From Lucinisca nassula (Eukaryota > Mollusca > Bivalvia > Lucinida > Lucinidae): a DNA stretch of 64,000 nt. The notes below the pieces were generated by a model that worked only from the letters and a program-made list of their open reading frames with translations, was not told the origin of the DNA and searched no databases. Each line of letters begins with the position of its first letter. Within the stretch, counting starts at the first letter, position 1. This document shows, piece by piece, positions 1 through 9,779 of this stretch. A program made the translations under genes and the position numbers. The stretch lies in the NCBI GenBank assembly GCA_963580285.1, contig OY757019.1, positions 62,702,587 to 62,766,586 on the forward strand, read 5' to 3'.

Positions 1-1092
1 AAAAGACAGCTCTTTGTAAATAAAAGCATTTCGTTTAAATGTTTCTTGTCTTTATTAAATTGTCGTTGGTACTACGTTTCGAACAAAAACCTGACTGATA
101 TTCGGAAATGAGGTTGTTGGACTCTAAGTACCAGATTAATCTCTTGTTTGTCATTTCTCCATTGTGTTACGAGCCAGGCGTAGCAGAAAGAAAAAGCAAA
201 CAAGCCTTTTGGAAAAATTTAACAAAATTAATTTACAAGGTATCTTTAACCTGTAGACGTAAGAAAATTAAATGAAAATTAAATTAAATTAATTCTCTGT
301 TATGAAATATCCTTCAATGAATCTATTTCCCTTGATCCCACAGAATTCGCAGTCCGAAATAAAATATAATATCCTTTAACAATCCAACACAGAATTTAGA
401 AATAATTTTTCTTAACATCCCAAACATCAAACTCTAGAACGTTCTAGAGGGCTGTGGAATAAGATTAGGTAATTTTCTAAAAATAATGCAAACCTGAACT
501 TTCTGGAAGTTTCCAAAGAAAACAAGTTGTTTTCAAATAAAATTAAACCGTGACTCATTTCTTTCCAGAAAGTTCTTTAAAAAGAATAAACAAGACATTT
601 AGGTCACCTTGTGGGGTGAAAGTGGGAATCAGAAAAATAAATTCTTATGCATAACAATTGTTTTACACAAACAACTTGTGAAAGCTATCGGACAATAATT
701 GTAGGTTCTGTATGGTCTTTCCCTTGTTTTGGAATTGGTCGAACTGTAGCTAAACGCCAGCTCCCAGGTCAGATCCCCGTTTCCCAAATATTATAAAAGT
801 TATCTAAAATTGTTGAAAGAGAACTTTTTGGTTGATGCTTAAGCATCTGATGATGAATTTCATCGGGACCGGTTGCCGTATCATGTGATTTTTCAATGGC
901 TTCAACAAGTTCGGGAAAGTTAAAAGGTTTGTTGTATTGAGGGATTTAAAGTTTAGATTTCTTTTTTCTTGGTCCTTTTTGAAGGTTCTAAAAGTGACAG
1001 AATAATTTCGCGATGATGAATTTCTCAAGAAAGTGCTACCAAGAGTATCTAAAATATCTTTTTTAGTTGAAGCTTTTGTGTCAAAACCAGTA
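1..1092 (-). pseudogene. LINE copy 1 ORF2: start of reverse transcriptase domain
   Basis: Minus-strand sequence here aligns by eye with 17985-18590 of LINE copy 2, including the stretch that in copy 2 encodes the RT palm approach (FFDLEKAYDT). The copy has lost frame repeatedly; only a 74-codon piece (1028-804) remains open. About 470 bp of extra AT-rich sequence (roughly 170-650) sits inside the region, compared with copy 2, and I could not assign it. RT would copy the LINE RNA at the target site; this copy cannot encode it. Confidence 0.65.
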
Positions 1093-1095
1093 TTT

Positions 1096-1719
1096 CAGTT
1101 AAATAAAGCAAATTCTTCTGATACCGAGGCCCCGTTTTTGGATTTACATCAATCTATTGTAGATGGATTTGTTTCGTGCAAAATTTATGATAAACGCGAT
1201 GACTTTGATTTTGAGATTGTAAATTTTCCTTTTTTGGACGGTGATGTTCCTCGTGCGGCATCCTATGGCGTTTATATTTCGCAATTAATTCGATTTGCTA
1301 GAGTGTGTTGTCATGTAACTGACTTCAACACTCGTAATAAATTATTAACGGCTAAACTCCTTAATCAGGGTTATCGGTACCATAAACTACGCAAAGCTTT
1401 TTCAAAATTTTATAGACGCCATTCTGATTTAATTTCAAAATTCAATATTGGACTTAAATCTCTTCTGCAACAAGGTCTATCGGAACCCGAATTTTATGGT
1501 GACTTAGTATATAAATTCAGAAAAATACATAACCGCAATGACTTCAGCACCCAATTTCGTAAAATCATTCTTCGATATAAAAAGATTGGGTACAACATGG
1601 ATATTATACGACAGACTGCATGCATGGTAGTTAACCCAATCACGGTTGGCATCTTTGCTTCCCTCTTTAATTGCACGCCGGTGGGTCAGGCCTCAGATTC
1701 TATGACGGCTCCAACGTAA
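1096..1719 (+). CDS. RT C-terminal (thumb) fragment, Penelope-like
   Basis: About 207 codons stay open to TAA at 1717-1719, beginning at LNKANSSDTEAPFLDL. The apparent start at 1033 is LINE sequence and not native. The same frame at 54410-55140 (about 93% identical by eye) extends upstream into a YLDD catalytic motif, so this piece is the part of an RT after the active site. Conserved blocks include SKIYDKRDDFDFEIVNFPF-type and YGVYISQLIRFAR-type stretches (here CKIYDKRDD, GVYISQLIRFAR). Penelope-like assignment is from general resemblance and is not proven; no GIY-YIG endonuclease is visible. Without the palm it cannot be active. Confidence 0.6.
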   Translation, partial: QLNKANSSDTEAPFLDLHQSIVDGFVSCKIYDKRDDFDFEIVNFPFLDGDVPRAASYGVYISQLIRFARVCCHVTDFNTRNKLLTAKLLNQGYRYHKLRKAFSKFYRRHSDLISKFNIGLKSLLQQGLSEPEFYGDLVYKFRKIHNRNDFSTQFRKIILRYKKIGYNMDIIRQTACMVVNPITVGIFASLFNCTPVGQASDSMTAPT

Positions 1720-2289
1720 AGGCTTATTGAAAATTAGAGAGATAATGTTTGTTGGTGCCTGATGCTCTGTCTCTGGTCGGGCTCATCGGAGTCCAACTGT
1801 TGGTTTTCTTTTGCTCCAGCATTTCAGTGGTTTCTTGCTGTCGAGTCCTCACCGTTGTCTCACCTCTGTGGTTCTTTGATTTTTGTGTTCACGGAGATGT
1901 TGCACTGATGAGGTAGGAGGCCTTCATGCGGACTGAACAAATTATTTGTCTAAATCGCGACGGAAGTAAGGGCGAGGATTATGGCCACGTAAAATCGATT
2001 TAAGCCCCCCGGTGGAAATCTTCCACTGACCGTTCCAAGGCGGCTCTTCTGTGGCGATTTATTTTTGTTGTTGTTTGTTGCTTACTGTGTGTATCACTTG
2101 TGTCTTTTAATTTTGGATGGCCAGATGGCCATTTTGTGGGAAAGTAACTGTCCTTATGGCCTTCCTTTGTTTAGGTTTCCATTATGGTCTGGTCGCTTAA
2201 TGTTTGTATTTCTTTCCCTTTGGTGTCTTTTATGGGTGGGGTAAGTTAATTGTATCAATTCCTGATCTTTGTTTTACTTCTACTTTAAC
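1720..2289 (+). repeat. Conserved 3' tail of the Penelope-like element
   Basis: Non-coding tail shared with 55141-55703 and 18651-19171 on the plus strand and, reverse-complemented, with 9240-9650 and 25235-25530. Landmarks are 'gagtcctcaccgttgtctca', 'ctgatgag', 'catgcggactgaac', a C-run after 'atcgatttaagc' that varies in length (very long at 18875-18897), and the end 'cttctacttt'. The tail moves with the RT fragment, which identifies it as the element's 3' untranslated part. Confidence 0.7.
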
Positions 2290-2705
2290 TGTGTAAAACT
2301 AGGGGACTTTGTTTTTCCTGACATTTTTCCTACCATATCCAAAACCTTTTTAATGGGGGTTTTGTAGTTCAATTTTGTCACATATTCCCTCCATGACTTT
2401 CGCTTTGAAATTCGGATTTTTTGCCGAGCTTTAGCTCTACAAATCGGTTTAGTTTTTTCTGAAGTTGGCCTTTTACAGAACTTATTTAAAGCCTGTTTGC
2501 GTATTTTGACAGCTTCTTTACAGTCATTATTAAACAAAGGTTTGCTTTTCTTAGCATTTGTGGAGGTCTTTGGAATGCATTGTTCTGATATTTTAATAAG
2601 CGAATCTTTGGAATCAGAAACAATGTCAGATGATTCATTAAAGTGATCCATTGATAACTCTTCTTCACATAAATTATGGAATAATTCCAGGTCGGCTTTA
2701 TTCAT
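2290..2705 (-). pseudogene. LINE copy 1 ORF2: endonuclease-RT linker
   Basis: A 141-codon open frame rich in Lys/Arg (for example KKSKPLFNNDCKEAVKIRKQALNKF and KRKSWREYVTKL), typical of the basic segment between the APE endonuclease and RT of I/jockey-type LINEs. Plus-strand 19180-19500 in LINE copy 2 is the homologous stretch. It ends where the Penelope-like insertion begins. Confidence 0.65.
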
Positions 2706-2749
2706 TTCCCATTTTTGGTTACAATTCTCATCTTGTTCGTTTTCACTCT

Positions 2750-3520
2750 CAATTACAACAGGGAAGTGATCACTTCCGCACTGATCATCGTAGACAGATC
2801 ATTCATAGTCTAAGAAGAGAGATGAGTGACACAAAGAGGGATCTAAAGAAGACAAATGACCTGTCGCAGGGTGAAGGTAAGCATAAGATTTAACATTCAT
2901 CAAGCAAAGATCGTTCTTTGCAATAAAATCTTCAATAAGTGCTTTTCTGTTGTTGTTGTTATCTTTACAGCCCCATAGACTGTTGTGGCCATTGAAGTCA
3001 CCAACTAAACGATATGGCGATGGAAGTTGATCCAGCAATGATTCAAGATGTTCGGGTTTTACCGTTGTTTCATCTCTGTGGTTGTTTGATTTTGTGTTCA
3101 CGGAGATGTTGCACTGATGAGTTTAGGTGGCCTTCATGCGGACTGAACAACTTAGGGTTTGTTGTTTCGTGTTTGTGTTTCTTTCCCTTTGGTGTCTCTG
3201 ATGGGAGCTGTGGATTCTGGATCATTGCCTCCACTTCTATTTTAAAGAAAATGAGGGTGGAATATATAGAGAGCAAATTGTAGTTTCTTTATCCAGAGAA
3301 ACCGACACCGCCACAGCCTGTAGTTATGTTTTCAATTTGAACTCTCTTTGTGGTAAACAAGGTTTAACATTAATTGAACTGCTACCAGATTGTCTGGTAC
3401 CATCAGAAAAGATAGTTATATATATTGAAGCCCTTAATATCGATGTTGTCATCAGTTTTTAAAACAGTTTCTTGCAAACAAAAAAACCGATGGGTTTAAT
3501 AAAGAAAGAAGTAGTAAGAG
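2750..3520 (-). pseudogene. LINE copy 1 ORF2: APE-type endonuclease remnant
   Basis: The open piece 3101-2799 shows the endonuclease signature LVGDFNGHNSLWG followed by LHPATGHLSSLDPSLCHSSLF. These correspond to the catalytic GDFN block and the conserved SxLDL-type block of APE-like LINE endonucleases, which nick the target DNA. The 5' part (3290-3520) is out of frame. A partial Penelope-like tail (about 3040-3250, plus strand) interrupts it; the LINE resumes at 'aaagaaaatgagggtgg', matching 19873 in copy 2. Confidence 0.65.
3040..3250 (+). repeat. Short copy of the Penelope-like 3' tail
   Basis: Contains the tail landmarks (accgttgtttcatctctgtg, cactgatgag, catgcggactgaacaa) and the variant end 'attgcctccacttctatttt'. 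In LINE copy 2 the sequence around 19860-19880 runs on without it ('gatgttcgggctctaaagaaaatg'), so this is an insertion into the endonuclease remnant. Confidence 0.6.
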
Positions 3521-3628
3521 TTCATTATAATTTGATTTAAAACCTCGACAATTCCATTGTATTTTTTGTGTTTTAGATCCATTGAGAGATATTTACACAC
3601 TAGATCGCTTCGTTATCGACGAAATTAC

Positions 3629-4860
3629 CTACTTTATATAAGGTATCCTTAAAATTTTCCTACCCTTGCGAGGACTGGTTGGAGCATCATCATCATCCAT
3701 TGATTCTTCATCGTCCTCGTCAGGCGGTAGCCCTACTTGCGAATAATGTATTCGGATCGGACCTTCCGATCCCTTACTGGTACGACTGGAGTCCAATTTC
3801 TCTTTTACATGCGGCGTCGGCTTTAGTTCGGTCGCTGTCGATCGAGCCGGAACAACCTGGATTTTGCCATTTGACAAATTGGTTGAACTTTGTGGTGCTG
3901 GAGTAGATTTTCTCCATGCACCAGATTTTTTCAGTTCGGCAACGTACGATTCAGCAGTCTGCGTACCACTGCTTGTGACTTTTAAACCAGCACCCTTAGT
4001 TATGCTGGCCTAACTGGTGGTTGGTGTTGTGTATCGCTCTTCAACAATTTTCCGCGCTTCCAGAAATGTTACCGACCTTTGGAAGTTGACATTGAGCGTT
4101 TCTTTTTCTTGATTCTATGCCGGACAAACTCGAGAGAAAAAAAGCATGTTTGACACCACATTTTGGCCCATGTTTTTCTTCACCACAGTTTGGACAGAGT
4201 TGTTTCGTCTGACATCTGCTTTCGTGGTGGCGAAAAACTTGACACGAGTAACATCTGAGAGGGTTTGTTATATATACCTCTACGTTAACAGAAATATTTT
4301 CTACTTTGATTTTACTTGGGTAGAACTGGTTTATTAAAAGTAAACACTTAAGTACCTGTGGGCTTCAATACACCACCTCTACGAACTTAAATGTTACGTA
4401 TACCAATGACGCCTTCAGATCTCAAGTTGTCAATTATCTCTGCATCGCTGCAAGGACGCAGCTCTGAGCTGCGGATGACCGCTTTACTTGAATTAAATGT
4501 ATTATGCAGAGATACTTTGACCGTGAGATCGAATATCTTTGTGGTATCAAGCAGGCTTTTTCACCTGCTGTTCTCTCTTGACTTCTATTAGAAAATCACC
4601 TGACTTAAGCTTTTTATGCTTTTGGGATGTCCGGCAATGGACACTATGCTTTTTTCGATGACAAAGGGCGACAAACTTGACACGGTGCGTGCATCGTCAC
4701 CCGAGGTCATTACCAAGAAGCGTGGAAAGTTCGTTAGCTTTGGTGCTGCAGACTGCTGACTAGACTGTTGACTAGACTGTTGACAAGATTGCTGACTGGT
4801 TTCATCCGATTCAGATGGATCCTCGTCTTTTTTACGTTTGATTGCGTTGCGGTTATGTGA
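3629..4860 (-). pseudogene. LINE copy 1 ORF1 (CCHC nucleic-acid-binding protein), broken
   Basis: The minus strand at 4260-4140 encodes a CCHC knuckle (CYSCQVFRHHESRC, spacing C-X2-C-X4-H-X4-C) followed by a CPNCGEEKH block. The last open piece (3877-3629, 82 aa) is acidic then basic (DEDDEESMDDDD, SPRKGRK). Copy 2 has the same knuckle with CYLCRVFGHQESRC at 21020-20979. ORF1 proteins of this type coat LINE RNA. Frameshifts separate the pieces. Confidence 0.65.
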
Positions 4861-4937
4861 TTTGCTTCATAGTGTAGTTTATATTTTCTTGTCCTTTGGG
4901 ATCATCGATCCCATTGTTGAGTTTTGAAAATATTTGG

Positions 4938-4983
4938 GGGTCACTGATTAGGCCTACTTGGCCGAAACTAGCTAGTCTGGTCC
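4938..4983 (+). ncRNA. Type I hammerhead ribozyme, core mutated
   Basis: Stem I strands GGGTCA/TGGTCC, stem II GGCC/GGCC, GAAAC and stem III ACTAGCTAGT with GTC cleavage triplet are all present. The core reads CTGATTA instead of CTGATGA, changing the catalytic G8 to U; the known chemistry of hammerheads makes this copy probably inactive. Confidence 0.7.
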
Positions 4984-5196
4984 AGAAAAATGTACACTTC
5001 ATATTTTCCAGTTCTGTGGTGTATTCCTTACTTCCAAAGGATAACCCTTTCTAGAAAATATTTAACGTCACTACAGCTAATGTCTTGGAATGTGTGGCGG
5101 CCATAAAAAGTCTCCCTGCCCTACATGATAGTGTAGTTTATATATTCTTGTCCTTTGGGATCATTGATTCCATTGTTGAGTTTTGAAAATATTTGA

Positions 5197-5242
5197 GGGT
5201 CACTGATGAGGCCTAATTGGCCGAAACTAGCTAGTCTGGCCC
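5197..5242 (+). ncRNA. Type I hammerhead ribozyme, intact core
   Basis: In order: GGGTCA, CTGATGA, stem II GGCC-loop-GGCC, GAAA, short stem III in ACTAGCTAGT, cleavage triplet GTC (5234-5236), then TGGCCC pairing back to GGGTCA with one G-U. Ends lie in stem I, so type I. All core residues are present. Confidence 0.85.
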
Positions 5243-5329
5243 AAAAAACATGCACACTTCATATTTTCCAGATCGTTGGTGCATTCCTTGCTTCCAAAGG
5301 ATAACCCTTTCTAGAACATATTCCCCATG

Positions 5330-5890
5330 AAGAAAGCTTTAAGGTTCGTCCCAAGTGCTCTCCGCCCTCCTTGGAGCCCTACAAGGAAACACCATAATGG
5401 AGTGTTTTTCCGACTCGCAGGTGTTAAAGATACACGTGAGATATACTCGCATAAACAAAAAGCCTACACGATTGGTCCGTTTGTCCACCGCCTTCTGGAG
5501 ATAAAAAAGGCAGAAGAGGGTAAGGTAAATGGGCACATGGTTGGAATCTGGAAAGACATACAAAGAATGGAAAAGAAAGCAAAATGGTATCTCTAGGGCT
5601 TGGCGCGACCAGCCGGTTGACCGTGCCGGACCGCACGGCCATCCGTCTCCACCGAAAAGCCAGGCCAAAGGGCGTGTTGGGTACCTGAAGCACCGCAACC
5701 TCAATCCAGGATCCCTTCTTCCGGCTTAAATGACGCCACCCACGGCAAACGGGTGGTACTTCCTTTAGCTCTTCCCAGTGGACACAGAGGCCACAGCGGC
5801 AATGTGCCTAGTGGGAATTGAGTCCCCAGGGCCAATACAACGTAGGAAGTCTAATACCTGGGGGACTGAACTTTTAGAACGAGATGCTAT
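5330..5890 (-). repeat. 5' region of LINE copy 1
   Basis: Matches 21700-22256 in LINE copy 2 along its length (for example 'cttggcgcgaccagccg', 'gcgtgttgggtacctgaa', 'ggaagtctaatacctggggg'). No convincing protein is encoded; open frames here differ between copies. Confidence 0.6.
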
Positions 5891-6330
5891 AACAATCAAT
5901 TACACAGACAACGTTTTACTGAGTCAGCTGCGTTCGCGCATTTCTTGACTTTGCTGTTTTACAAGGAGTGAACTAACCCCACCCACTATCAATAAAATGT
6001 GTGCGTAGTCAGAAACGCGTTGAAAGAATGTTTCATGTCGTTTACTTGTGTCACTGAGTAAGTCTTATTCCTTTTATTAGAATGCTACAAACAACTGGTC
6101 AAAAATCATTAAACAAGAGGGTCAATCCGGCCCTGGATCGTTCACCTGATTTCAAGATGTCACATAGCTTCGTAAAGTCATGTGGATAACTGACAGCCAT
6201 CTAAATCCATGAAGTATAACTTAGGTAGACCTGGACAACATTCTTGCAAACTTACATATGAAGAAAACTGACTTATGAATTAAGGAGAGGTTATCATTTA
6301 AAGATTATTCTATATTTATCTCTGGCGACC
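5891..6330. other. Unassigned AT-rich spacer
   Basis: No open frame, structured RNA or repeat seen that I can support. Confidence 0.4.
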
Positions 6331-7125
6331 ACATTGTTCATTTGAGCGGAGCTGTTGTTACTTGTTTGGTAGCGGGCACGAAAATGGGTCATCCATTGCC
6401 CCAGATAAACGGGGGGTATCCACACATTTTTCTTATTTCTACTCGGATACGTGTGGTATGGGTACCTATCCACGGTGAGGCGCTTCTAATGAATACTCAT
6501 AACATATGTTTTCGTGCAGAAATAAGAAAATTATCCGTCCTTTTCGTATGCAAAAGCGCCTTTTCTGGACCTATTGGACTCTTCTACGTAACAACGTAAC
6601 ATTCCTGCAAAGTTTAAAAGCAAACGTAACAAATGTATAGGAGGAGTTATCAATTCAAAGATTTTGTTTCTGTTTTAGCTCTGGCTGCCACCTTGTTCAT
6701 CCGAGCAAACCCATTTTCATAATGCTGGTAGAGGACCCAATTAACAGCATTCATGTGAAATTCGAATGAAATTGGACCAAAAGTATAAGGGAAATTAGCA
6801 TTTAAAGTTGTTGTTATTTGCTTCTAGTTTTAACCCTGACAGCCATTTTATTAATTAGGGCAGAACCTTATTAGCGATTTTATAGAGTCATCTAAGCAAG
6901 AATCCTACGAGCTATGACGTTTGAATGAAACTGGATGAAGGGTGCAGGAGGAGTTGCCATTTAACGTGCTTTTTTATTTTATTTTAAGACGTGGTGGCCA
7001 TCTTGCTCATCCAAGCGACACCTAAATAGCTAATTTGGTAGCAGGCTTCTCAGCAACCTTCCTGTGAAGCTTGAATGACATGGGACCAAAGGCATAGGAA
7101 AAAGTGTCACTTATAGTGTAGCAGC
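6331..7125 (+). repeat. Degenerate tandem repeat, unit about 130-180 bp
   Basis: Recurring pattern: 'ctggcggccatcttgttcat', then a 'gagcgaa' block, 'acctaagcaac', 'tgaatgaaa' and 'gagttgtcatttaaag'. At least four diverged units are visible. The same repeat appears at 29040-29955. The function is unknown; the pattern is old and heavily mutated. Confidence 0.5.
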
Positions 7126-7290
7126 AGAGGGCGGGCTATTTTGTTTTTACCTCAGAAGCCCCATTTGGGCCTCCAGGGCTCCCAGCTCGTTCCAGACCAT
7201 TCTCACGCTCCCAAAGCTGTTGGAAAGCAACACAAAAACACAGAGCCCTGGGGACGGTCCACCACCTTCGCCGGCCCGGGGCTCTGGTGG
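7126..7290 (-). repeat. GC-rich dispersed repeat
   Basis: Reverse complement of a block at 28860-29030 (for example 'gggccggcgagggtggtggg', 'ttgtgttgcttcccaacagc'). In both places it borders the degenerate tandem repeat, so the two probably move or duplicate together. Confidence 0.55.
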
Positions 7291-8084
7291 TTTCCATATG
7301 CTTAAGATGTTTTACCATCTTCGTAAATGTAACGTTTATTGTCAAAATAAAAAAGACTATTCTTTTAACTCACCTATTTTAATCGCTGTTGAAAAATATG
7401 AATTCACTTCCTTGTGAGCTAAAACACACAATCAATTATAAGACCGACCACCACACCAGAGACATTCGTCTATACTGTCGAGATGCATCTATAGAAGTCC
7501 AGTGACTTGTCCAGATGTTACTTTGATGATGGGTTGATGAACTGCGATTAGGTAACAAAGCGTAGCGATAGAATACACCCGAAGTTTAAACTGGCAGACA
7601 AAAATATGGCGGCGAAGAAAAATTTTCAAGCTCGTGACGTCACTACAATATATTTATAAAGATCACAAAAAATAAACAATTTTGTACCAACAGAAAAATA
7701 AGAAAAAAAATATTTACTCCTTTTAAAGAGACTTTTGGGAAAAGCAATATTTATTTATCCTTCAATATGATTGCACAACGTTTGATGAAGCTTATTTTTA
7801 GGAACACAATCGCCCCACAGGGCAATGCACACACAGGTAGTAACTTTACCAAACAAACACACACATTACGCACCATTGCTTGCACCTCTAGTAAGTCTCT
7901 AGTGTTTCGAGCGTTCGCTAGGCGCAGAAGTAAGGGGTGGCCATGCAAAAGAGTGCAGATCCCTCTGGCCGCAATGCAAAGAAAAAAACCTCCAAAAAAT
8001 AATAATAATTATTATAATGCGACCAGAGGGGCGCAGGGTTTTGCTGTTTTTTGGCGTGAGTTCTAATCTCCAGAGAGACGACTT
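7291..8084. other. Unassigned spacer
   Basis: AT-rich to 7740, then mixed sequence with a short 'aataataataattattataat' palindromic run near 7998-8018. No supportable gene. Confidence 0.35.
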
Positions 8085-8215
8085 TTTTCTGATATTTAAT
8101 CTTCATCAGTATGTCTCAACCCCAAAGTTTTGAAACCGAAACGGATGACGAACAAGACCCTGTTAAACACAGCACATCCCCATCCGAGCACACACCGACC
8201 GATGCGTAAACACCT
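8085..8215 (+). repeat. Dispersed repeat with a 32-codon frame
   Basis: Nearly the same sequence occurs at 31376-31500. Here an ATG at 8111 opens a short acidic frame (SQPQSFETETDDEQDP...) ending TAA at 8207-8209; at 31392 the ATG and frame are lost. It sits just outside the GC-rich Polinton-like block, so it may be terminal sequence of that element, but this is a guess. Confidence 0.4.
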
Positions 8216-8438
8216 TACATCTTAATAACTTCCTCTTCTTTTTTTTTAAATCTTGTTCAATAATTAGCCGTAGGAATATTCCCTTATACGGAAGTGTTTA
8301 CTAGTTTTTGAAAATAACAATATTGGAAATATACGTCCTGACCAGCCTGTGCTCTTTTAAGCCCGCGAGCAAGAAATATTTGTTGAGAGGTGCCACCAGC
8401 TTGATTGAGCTCTTCTAACAGCTTCGTACGAGCTCTCA

Positions 8439-8945
8439 TCATTGCTTCGGCTTTCGCACGCTGAAATAACTTCTTTTTTCGTCTTCTGATAAGCCTGATC
8501 TTGATCCCTGTTTCTGACGCCCACGAATTTCAGCTTTCATCTGATTGTACTTGTCAACCTCAGAGAGAATCAGGCGAAACTCCTCCTCGGATATCCGGTC
8601 ATCGTTCAGAGCGACTGAAATGCGGTCCGCGATTGAGTTTAGTTTTGATTCTGCCAAGACACAGATCTGATCGTATTTTTTGGCATTGGCCTGCAGTCTC
8701 CGGCTTATACATTTCCCGCCGACACTCAGGAACCCACACATAATCTCCCCAGATTGAAGGCAAAGGGCGACAGGCGTCGCGATGATCGTTGCAAGCAATC
8801 CGACCCAAGAAGCAGCTAGTCCAACGCCGGTCACAGAAAACGCGGTCTCAACCCCGTCTACGACATTAACTCCGCGCCAGTACTTCTTGTAGAGCGAGGC
8901 CCTGTAGTCCCGCTCATTCTCGAGACGGAATCTGACCTCGGCCAC
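8439..8945 (-). CDS. Membrane protein of the Polinton-like element, function unknown
   Basis: 168 codons with no ATG at the head: the frame opens upstream after a TGA and the first possible start is GTG, so the N-terminus is probably missing. Residues about 36-78 are hydrophobic (GVGLAASWVGLLATIIATPVAL and a second weaker segment), consistent with one or two membrane helices. The rest is charged and helical (KYDQICVLAESKLNSIADRI, EEEFRLILSEVDKYNQMKAEIRGR). I do not recognise a named family. It faces leftwards, away from the other genes of the block. Confidence 0.5.
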   Translation of the reverse strand: MAEVRFRLENERDYRASLYKKYWRGVNVVDGVETAFSVTGVGLAASWVGLLATIIATPVALCLQSGEIMCGFLSVGGKCISRRLQANAKKYDQICVLAESKLNSIADRISVALNDDRISEEEFRLILSEVDKYNQMKAEIRGRQKQGSRSGLSEDEKRSYFSVRKPKQ

Positions 8946-9239
8946 ATGCTGAAGTCTGTGATTATCTCCGGTTTTTCAAGTCCTGGGTGGAGGCCCATCG
9001 TGTTATATAACACCGCCGGGCGGGTTTAAATGGCCTACTGGCCGATAATGACTGTAGTTTGGTCTGCTGTGAGCGCACCAGGCGTAAATTGCAGCCTGTT
9101 GAGAGACACTGGGCCTATAAAAATATTATGTAGGTCTTACTTGTTGGATTCCTTCAAGAGCCAACTGCACTTGAGGCGTTTCGTGTACTAGTATAAAAAT
9201 CCCAACTTTTTTATTAGCATTTGCTTGACTCCACTTGAG

Positions 9240-9650
9240 CTTGAATAGAAGTAGTGGCAATGATCAGGAATCGATACAATTAACCCACAGCTCCCATCAG
9301 AGACACCAAAGGGAAGGAAGCAACATGAAGCAACAGACCCAAACGGAAACACCAACAGCGGAAAGCCAAAAGGAGAGTTACTTTCCCACAAAATGGCCAA
9401 AAGGTCATCCAAACTAAAATAATATAAACGACACAAACACCCAAAGAAAAACCATAGCAAAAATAAACCGCGACAGAAGAACCGCCTTGGAACGGTCAGC
9501 GGAAACGAATTCCACTGGGGGGGGGGGGGGGGGCTTAAATCGATTTTACGTGGCCACAATCCTCGCCCTTAGTTCCGTCGCGATTAAGACATAATTTGTT
9601 TAGTCCGCATGAAGGCCTCCTAACTCATCAGTGCAACATTTCCGTTGCCG
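9240..9650 (-). repeat. Penelope-like 3' tail, minus strand
   Basis: Reverse complement of the tail at 1740-2280, with the C-run now a G-run near 9518-9533 and the end 'attgccactacttctattc' at its left edge. It is an insertion into the spacer between two genes of the Polinton-like block. Confidence 0.65.
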
Positions 9651-9779
9651 GGTAACACATCAACAAAGTCGTAGGGTCTATCTTTGAGAATTATATCAAG
9701 GATGATCGTTGATTTTGGCAAGTCCATACCAATGAATCCCGCTGGGGGATTCGTAGACTATTTTCAGGATTCCCTGTCG

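Larger units (their letters stand above)
1093..2289 (+). mobile_element. Penelope-like RT element fragment inserted in LINE copy 1
   Basis: A 5'-truncated retroelement on the plus strand, opposite to its host LINE. It has an RT C-terminal reading frame (1096-1719) followed by a conserved non-coding tail ending 'cttctactttaa'. LINE copy 2 is the empty site: there the LINE reads straight from 'ccagtatt' to 'tgtgtaaaactagg' (18569-18592). The same element occurs more completely at 54410-55703, and its tail alone at 3040-3250, 18651-19171, 9240-9650 (minus) and 25235-25530 (minus). Target duplication is not clear here. Confidence 0.75.
4880..5320 (+). repeat. Retrozyme-like tandem repeat with two hammerhead motifs (unit about 259 bp)
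   Basis: Two tandem units run 'gtgtagtttatatt...' to a hammerhead motif, then 'ttccaaaggataaccctttc' and the box 'gtgtggcggccataaaa'. The ribozyme starts are 259 bp apart (4938 and 5197). The box and the 'tagtgcagtttatat'-like block also occur in the 385-bp units at 33948 and 44447, so both belong to one family despite different unit length. The repeat sits between ORF1 and the 5' region of LINE copy 1. Confidence 0.7.
1..5890 (-). mobile_element. LINE copy 1 (APE endonuclease / RT / ORF1), decayed, continues past the left edge
   Basis: A non-LTR retrotransposon lies on the minus strand. Reading leftwards from about 5890 it shows a 5' region (5330-5890), ORF1 with a CCHC knuckle (about 4860-3600), an endonuclease portion (about 3520-2750), a linker (2705-2290) and the start of the reverse transcriptase (1092-1). 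The order and sequence match LINE copy 2 at 14160-22260, which also keeps the RT core and RNase H. The family is I/jockey-like by endonuclease plus RNase H architecture; the exact clade is not decided. Many frameshifts and stops show it is dead. Two insertions break it: a Penelope-like fragment (1093-2289) and hammerhead repeats (4880-5320). Confidence 0.8.

Noticed and set aside
1900..1960. CTGATGAG-type motif in the Penelope-like tail (also 3112, 18777, 55328), as a hammerhead
   Set aside because: No GAAA follows at the right place (the sequence is 'actgaacaaat'), and the flanks do not form stem I. It is conserved among copies, but only because the tail is.
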